Source: CBDBON01 sp965208395
GTDB taxonomy: Bacteria > Chloroflexota > Dehalococcoidia > Lucifugimonadales > CBDBON01
DNA: 64,000 bases
Direction of reading: 5' to 3'
Assembly (NCBI GenBank): GCA_965208395.1
Contig: CBDBON010000003.1
Coordinates: 1,302,001 to 1,366,000, forward strand
The position numbers and the translations under genes were made by a program. Position 1 is the stretch's first letter. Each line of letters opens with the position of its first letter. Shown here in pieces: positions 60,586-64,000 of this stretch. The notes beneath the pieces are model-generated. The model saw only the letters and a list, made by a program, of their open reading frames with translations. It had not been told where the DNA came from and ran no database searches.

Positions 60586-61693
60586 AGGACGGAGCCTTCC
60601 GGCCTCCGCACTACTCTTATCGGCCCTCCTGACCGTCTCGTTCGTCGCCTGCTCCTCCGATCCGGAACCCGGCCCTCCTCCATCCGCGCCGGGTCTGGGA
60701 GCGGCCGAGCCGGGATTGCCCGCCCCGACGCCCACCCCTGTCCCACCCCCATTGTCGTCGGTCCGCTCCCTGCCATCCATCGTGGAGCTCGTCGACAAGG
60801 TCAGGCCGGCCGTCGCGACAATATCGGTCGAGGCGTTGACGAGAGGCCTATTCTTCGAATTCACGGACGAGGGCGTGGGGTCGGGAATGGTGGTCCGGCC
60901 CGACGGATACATCGTAACCAACTTCCACGTCATCCAAGACGCAAACGATATTCAGGTCACACTCCCCGGCATCGGCAGCTACGAGGCGAGGGTGGTCGGC
61001 GAGGACCCCCTGACGGACCTAGCCGTCCTCAAGATCGAAGCCGACAACCTGCCGTTCGTCCGCTTTGGAGACTCCAGGGAGATGCGGGTGGGCGACTGGG
61101 TGATCGCGGTCGGCAACGTCCTCGCGCTCAAGGGCGGCCCGACAGTGACCCTCGGGATCGTGAGCGCGTTGGGGCGCAGCCTTACGACAGATCGGGGCAG
61201 CCTGTACGACCTGCTGCAGACCGACGCGGCCATCAACGAGGGCAACAGCGGGGGGCCCCTCGTGAACATCGAGGGAGAGGTGATCGGGATCAACACGGCC
61301 ATCCTGCGGGACGCCTACGGGATCGGCTTCGCGGTAAGCTCGGCGGTCGCCAGCCCCATCATCGAGAGCCTGATAGATGAGGGACGCGTCGTGAGGCCGC
61401 TCATAGGCCTGACGGGCGCGGACGTTACGCCGGCGAGAGCGGGCCAGCTGAAGCTCAACGTAACCGAGGGCGTAATCGTGACGCGGCTCTCCCGTGACGG
61501 CCCCGCCTTCAAGGGCGGATTACGCGTCGGGGACGTGATCACCAAGCTGGACGGCATTCCAACGCCCGACATGGCCCGGTTCCTGGCCCTGCTCTGGACA
61601 TACGATGTGGCCGACACGGTCCGCCTCGAGTACATCAGCAACAACCAGACCTTCGAGACCTCGGTCGAGCTCGCCGAGCGTCCCGCCAGCTAA
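60545..61693 (+). CDS. HtrA/DegP-like serine protease, probable lipoprotein
   Basis: A 382-residue S1C protease. An Arg-rich N-terminus and a hydrophobic stretch end in VSFVACSS, a lipobox-like site (Cys near residue 36), then a Pro-rich linker. The triad is His in VTNFHVIQD (about 120), Asp in LTDLAVLKIE (about 154) and Ser in NEGNSGGPLVN (about 233). One PDZ domain follows (GVIVTRLSRDGPAFKGGLRVGDVITKLDG, near 310). It degrades or refolds misfolded extracytoplasmic proteins. Starts with GTG inside the end of the YihY gene. Confidence 0.94.
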   Translation: MSGSVWWPFRRRGRGRSLPASALLLSALLTVSFVACSSDPEPGPPPSAPGLGAAEPGLPAPTPTPVPPPLSSVRSLPSIVELVDKVRPAVATISVEALTRGLFFEFTDEGVGSGMVVRPDGYIVTNFHVIQDANDIQVTLPGIGSYEARVVGEDPLTDLAVLKIEADNLPFVRFGDSREMRVGDWVIAVGNVLALKGGPTVTLGIVSALGRSLTTDRGSLYDLLQTDAAINEGNSGGPLVNIEGEVIGINTAILRDAYGIGFAVSSAVASPIIESLIDEGRVVRPLIGLTGADVTPARAGQLKLNVTEGVIVTRLSRDGPAFKGGLRVGDVITKLDGIPTPDMARFLALLWTYDVADTVRLEYISNNQTFETSVELAERPAS

Positions 61694-61710
61694 CACTTTC
61701 CTTCCCCCTG

Positions 61711-61943
61711 GTTTTCCCAAAAGTGTCGTATTCTCATGCATTTGTCGTTTTTCGTATCTGGCCGAGGTCGGGATCGTCGTAAGGAGGCTGCTCGATCCGA
61801 CAGGGTTTGCCCTACAAAACCGGCAGCCCGCGGCATGTAGATCGAATGGGTGGCCGGAGTGGATGAATCGAGTGACTTTCTTTCGGGTCGGACGTTCTGT
61901 GCTGCACGAGAGGATTATAGCACTGATGTTCGTGTACGTCAAA
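61711..61943 (-). repeat. Interspersed repeat, copy 2, with intact promoter
   Basis: Minus-strand copy of the element at 46744-46940. It carries about 40 bp more between the promoter end and the central block. Blocks in common include TACACGAACATCAGTGCTAT, TTTTGTAGG-CAAACC-TGTCGGA and CATGAGAATACGACAC. The 348-bp gap 61694-62041 consists of this repeat plus the promoter of the regulator gene. Confidence 0.7.
61914..61942 (-). promoter_or_regulatory. Consensus promoter inside the repeat
   Basis: Minus-strand TTGACG (61942-61937), 17-bp spacer, perfect TATAAT (61919-61914). The spacer holds CGAACATCAGTGC, a near match to GAAC-N4-GTTC (last half GTGC). It points away from the regulator gene, through the repeat and toward the 3' end of the protease gene. 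A small RNA could be made. Confidence 0.55.
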
Positions 61944-61975
61944 TAGGCGGATGGCCACGGAGTTCTGAAACCAAG

Positions 61976-62015
61976 TTGTGAAACCATGCCGGGCCGTGAT
62001 ACTCTTACGCGTAAG
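61976..62015 (+). promoter_or_regulatory. Promoter and palindromic operator of the RHH regulator
   Basis: TTGTGA (61976-61981), 16-bp spacer, GATACT (61998-62003), immediately followed by the perfect 12-bp palindrome CTTACGCGTAAG (62004-62015), with flanking GATAC/GTATC adding symmetry. Such a site at the transcription start fits autorepression by the ribbon-helix-helix protein encoded 26 bp later. Confidence 0.55.
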
Positions 62016-62041
62016 TATCTTTCGCCAAAAGAGGTGTAGCG

Positions 62042-62473
62042 GTGACTACTGCCAGGGAGCGCAACGGCGATGAGGACCGGCCCGGGGACAACCGGCCGAG
62101 AGACGAGTCTAAAGGCGCAAACGCTCCCCTCGACGCTCTCGATGACCTCGATTTGGCCGTGCGGAAGGCCCTGGTGACTGGGAAAGACGTCGCCGTGAGC
62201 GTCGGCGGATCGATCCGGGAGACCCTGAAGTCGGTACGGACTTCGCGGAGCTCGGTGGTCATGGTCAGGCTGAGCAAGGAGAGCCTGCAAAGGCTCGACG
62301 ACCTCGTCGATTGCGGCGTGACCAACAGCAGGTCCGAAGCCGCAGCCTTCCTGATAGCCGAAGGAGTCCGGGCAAGGGCCGACCTGTACGACAAGATCGC
62401 CGAGCAGTCCGAGATCATCCGAAAGGCCCGCGAGGAGCTCAGCCGCCTGATCGACCAGGAGGGAGAAGGCTAA
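62042..62473 (+). CDS. Ribbon-helix-helix (CopG/MetJ-type) regulator-like protein
   Basis: A 143-residue protein with a disordered, acidic/basic N-terminal half and a ribbon-helix-helix domain from about residue 68: RSSVVMVRLSKESLQRLDDL (strand and first helix), VTNSRSEAAAFLIAEGVRA (turn and second helix). The tail is a helical, likely coiled, segment (DLYDKIAEQSEIIRKAREEL). Start GTG behind AGAGGTG. Probably a DNA-binding dimer. Its stop overlaps the convergent menG by 4 bp. Confidence 0.85.
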   Translation: MTTARERNGDEDRPGDNRPRDESKGANAPLDALDDLDLAVRKALVTGKDVAVSVGGSIRETLKSVRTSRSSVVMVRLSKESLQRLDDLVDCGVTNSRSEAAAFLIAEGVRARADLYDKIAEQSEIIRKAREELSRLIDQEGEG

Positions 62474-63198
62474 GCGAGAGAAGGCTTGCGCCCCGAGTGT
62501 ATGGCGACGCTGCCCAGCGCGAGACGCCGGTAGCGCACCCCGGTCAGGCCCGTCTCCTCCATCATCGTGACCAGCTCGTCGGCGCTCAGGAAGGTCTCGA
62601 CCGACTTCGGAAGATAGGCGTAGGCCTCACGGTCTCCCGCCAGCAGGGCGCCGAGCCACGGGGTGACGGTTCGGAAATAGACGGGGAACAGGCGGTCCAG
62701 CAGCGTGCGGCCCTCCAGCCGGAATATGTCGAGCACGACGACACATCCCCCCGGCCGCACCACCCGCACCATCTCTCCGAGCGCACGGGGAACGTCGACG
62801 AAGTTGCGGACACCGAAGCCGACCGTCGCGCAGACGAAGCTATCGTCCGCGAAGGGCAGCGAGTGGGCGTCGCCCGACACCGTCCTCAGGCGGTGACCGA
62901 GTCCCTTCCGGTGCGCCTTCTCGACGGCGACAGCGAGCATGTCGAGGGTGTTGTCGAAGGCTACGACGTCGGTGGCCCAGTCTGTACGCAGGAGCTCCAG
63001 GGCGAAGTCGCCGGTCCCGGCGGCGATGTCCAGCGCCGGGCCGACGAGGTCCGGCTTGCCCATCTCGACGGCGGTGCGTCTCCACGCGTGGTGCCGACCG
63101 CCGCTCATTACGCCGTTGAGCAGATCGTAGCGCCGGGCTATCCTGCCGAACATCCTGGTGACGTACCGAGTCCGCTCCCTGCCCGTGAGATGCGCCAA
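62470..63198 (-). CDS. menG: Demethylmenaquinone/ubiquinone-type C-methyltransferase
   Basis: A 242-residue SAM-dependent methyltransferase of the UbiE/MenG family. The blocks MFGRIARRYDLLNGVMSGGRHHAWRR, the SAM motif ALDIAAGTGDFALELL near residue 53, GDAHSLPFADDSFVCATVGFGVRNF near 105 and VVLDIFRLEG are diagnostic. It methylates demethylmenaquinone in the respiratory quinone pathway. The TTG at 63198 follows GAGGAG; the long frame up to 63654 is a shadow of nnrD. It is 20 bp downstream of nnrD on the same strand. Confidence 0.92.
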   Translation of the reverse strand: MAHLTGRERTRYVTRMFGRIARRYDLLNGVMSGGRHHAWRRTAVEMGKPDLVGPALDIAAGTGDFALELLRTDWATDVVAFDNTLDMLAVAVEKAHRKGLGHRLRTVSGDAHSLPFADDSFVCATVGFGVRNFVDVPRALGEMVRVVRPGGCVVVLDIFRLEGRTLLDRLFPVYFRTVTPWLGALLAGDREAYAYLPKSVETFLSADELVTMMEETGLTGVRYRRLALGSVAIHSGRKPSLA

Positions 63199-63218
63199 AT
63201 CGTCTCCTCGCCTCCTGG

Positions 63219-64000
63219 CTAGTCCCCGGACGCCAGGTCCCGGATGACCCTTGGCAGGGCGATCAGCAGATCGCTTGCGATCATGCCGGCGGTCCCGAGA
63301 TCGTCGCGCACCCGCTCTCCGGCTTCGCCGTGAAGGAAAACGCCGAGCTCGGCCGCCCCGGCCGGGTGGAGTCCCTGTGAGATCAGACCGGCGGCTACTC
63401 CGGCGAGGACGTCGCCCGTGCCGGCCGACGCGAGTCCGGCGTTGGCGTAAGGGCTGACCGCCGCTCTTCCCTCGGGCGTCGCGACGACGGTATGAGCGCC
63501 CTTCAGCACCGTTATCGTGTTCCACTCTGCGGCGCTGCACAAGGCGTAGCCGGAGCGGTTGGCCTGTATCTCCACCGTAGATGCGCCGGTGAGCCTGGAC
63601 ATCTCCCCCGGGTGCGGGGTCACTACCGTGGACGCAGGGAGGCGCTTCCACCATCCATCACCCTGGGAGGCGAGGATGTTCAGCCCGTCGGCATCCACGA
63701 CGGTCGGCGGCAGCGGCGCGCCGGAGCACAGCAGCCGTCTGACCAGCGTCTTTGTCGCCGGCGCCTGGCCCAGCCCGCACCCGACCAACAGCGCGTGATA
63801 GCCGGGGAGGCTCCTGGCGATCAGGGCCGCGGCCCCTCCGGCGTCGAGCTCCCCGGGCTCCGACTCAGGGAGCGGGAGGTAGGTGGGCTCTGCCGCCCTG
63901 CCGGCCACGGCGGCCACGATGCTCGCAGGAACGGCCAGTGTGACGAGGCCTGCGCCGACGCGTGTGGCGGCGGACGCGGCCAGATATGCGGCGCCGACGT
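63219..64000 (-). CDS. nnrD: ADP-dependent (S)-NAD(P)H-hydrate dehydratase (5' end beyond window)
   Basis: The C-terminal, dehydratase part of an NnrD/Nnr protein that repairs hydrated NAD(P)H. The frame runs to the right edge without a convincing start (GAAYLAASAATRVGAGLVTL is still coding upstream of the GTG at 63917), so the N-terminus lies outside. PTVVDADGLNIL, TPHPGEMSRLTG and GTGDVLAGVAAGLI are the family's active-site blocks. Whether an epimerase (NnrE) domain is fused cannot be seen. Confidence 0.94.
   Translation of the reverse strand, partial: VGAAYLAASAATRVGAGLVTLAVPASIVAAVAGRAAEPTYLPLPESEPGELDAGGAAALIARSLPGYHALLVGCGLGQAPATKTLVRRLLCSGAPLPPTVVDADGLNILASQGDGWWKRLPASTVVTPHPGEMSRLTGASTVEIQANRSGYALCSAAEWNTITVLKGAHTVVATPEGRAAVSPYANAGLASAGTGDVLAGVAAGLISQGLHPAGAAELGVFLHGEAGERVRDDLGTAGMIASDLLIALPRVIRDLASGD

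Overview
The window is a GC-rich, densely coded bacterial chromosome segment with little redundancy. The gene set suggests a Chloroflexota bacterium, perhaps a marine or sponge-associated Dehalococcoidia/SAR202-type lineage: split gcvPA/gcvPB glycine decarboxylase, short-type citrate synthase, Rex, an F420-type luciferase-like oxidoreductase, an anchorless reductive-dehalogenase-like protein, DUF1800/DUF1501 genes, and UGA-encoded redox proteins. The lineage is inference; there is no rRNA here.

Layout. 1-8.3 kb: 3' end of polA, acetyl-CoA synthetase, rex divergent from citrate synthase, a MidA-like methyltransferase. 6.9-11.7 kb (minus): a run gcvH-gcvPA-gcvPB-peroxiredoxin-trmI with a consensus promoter. 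11.9-18.3 kb: ftsH copy 1, a class V aminotransferase overlapping a large PEPCK-like protein, ribF. 18.37-23.43 kb: a likely 5,055-bp transposon with 20-bp inverted ends and a 6-bp target duplication, carrying a transposase plus unknown genes (DUF2971, small membrane proteins, zinc-ribbon and J-domain membrane proteins). 23.5-27.1 kb: DUF1800-DUF1501-NHL operon. 27.2-32.7 kb (minus): sucCD and a four-gene ABC-2 exporter. 33-36.7 kb: tRNA-Ser(UGA), rsmG, a flippase-like membrane protein, a dehalogenase-like Fe-S protein. 37.2-39.1 kb: a MacB/LolD-type ABC pair in less GC-rich DNA. 39.3-40.4 kb: two adjacent selenoprotein genes. 42-46.6 kb: SOS mutasome imuB-dnaE2 behind a perfect palindromic LexA-type box, followed by a relic of a SRAP/YedK gene. 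47-55.7 kb: DUF1761, CMD-family protein, a secreted protein with a C-terminal anchor, aldo/keto reductase, ComB-like phosphatase, ispH, an aminotransferase, nadE, an LLM oxidoreductase. 55.8-57.6 kb: ftsH copy 2, inverted and almost identical to copy 1. 57.8-64 kb: rhodanese, class IV aminotransferase, YihY, HtrA protease, a ribbon-helix-helix regulator, menG/ubiE and the end of nnrD.

The most notable result is three genes in which an in-frame UGA sits where a redox cysteine is expected: the peroxidatic position of a peroxiredoxin (T-G-G-U), the first cysteine of a TlpA-like thioredoxin (W-U-G-C), and the third-from-last codon of a glutaredoxin-like protein (U-S-F-stop). Each UGA is followed at the expected distance by a stem-loop with a G-starting apical loop, fitting a bacterial SECIS. 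Conventional ORF calling splits or truncates all three. No Sec machinery (selA/B/C/D) is in the window, so that part must be checked elsewhere in the genome. TGA is an ordinary stop for other genes here (imuB, the MidA-like gene, the terminal genes of the ABC operon), which argues against a general codon reassignment.
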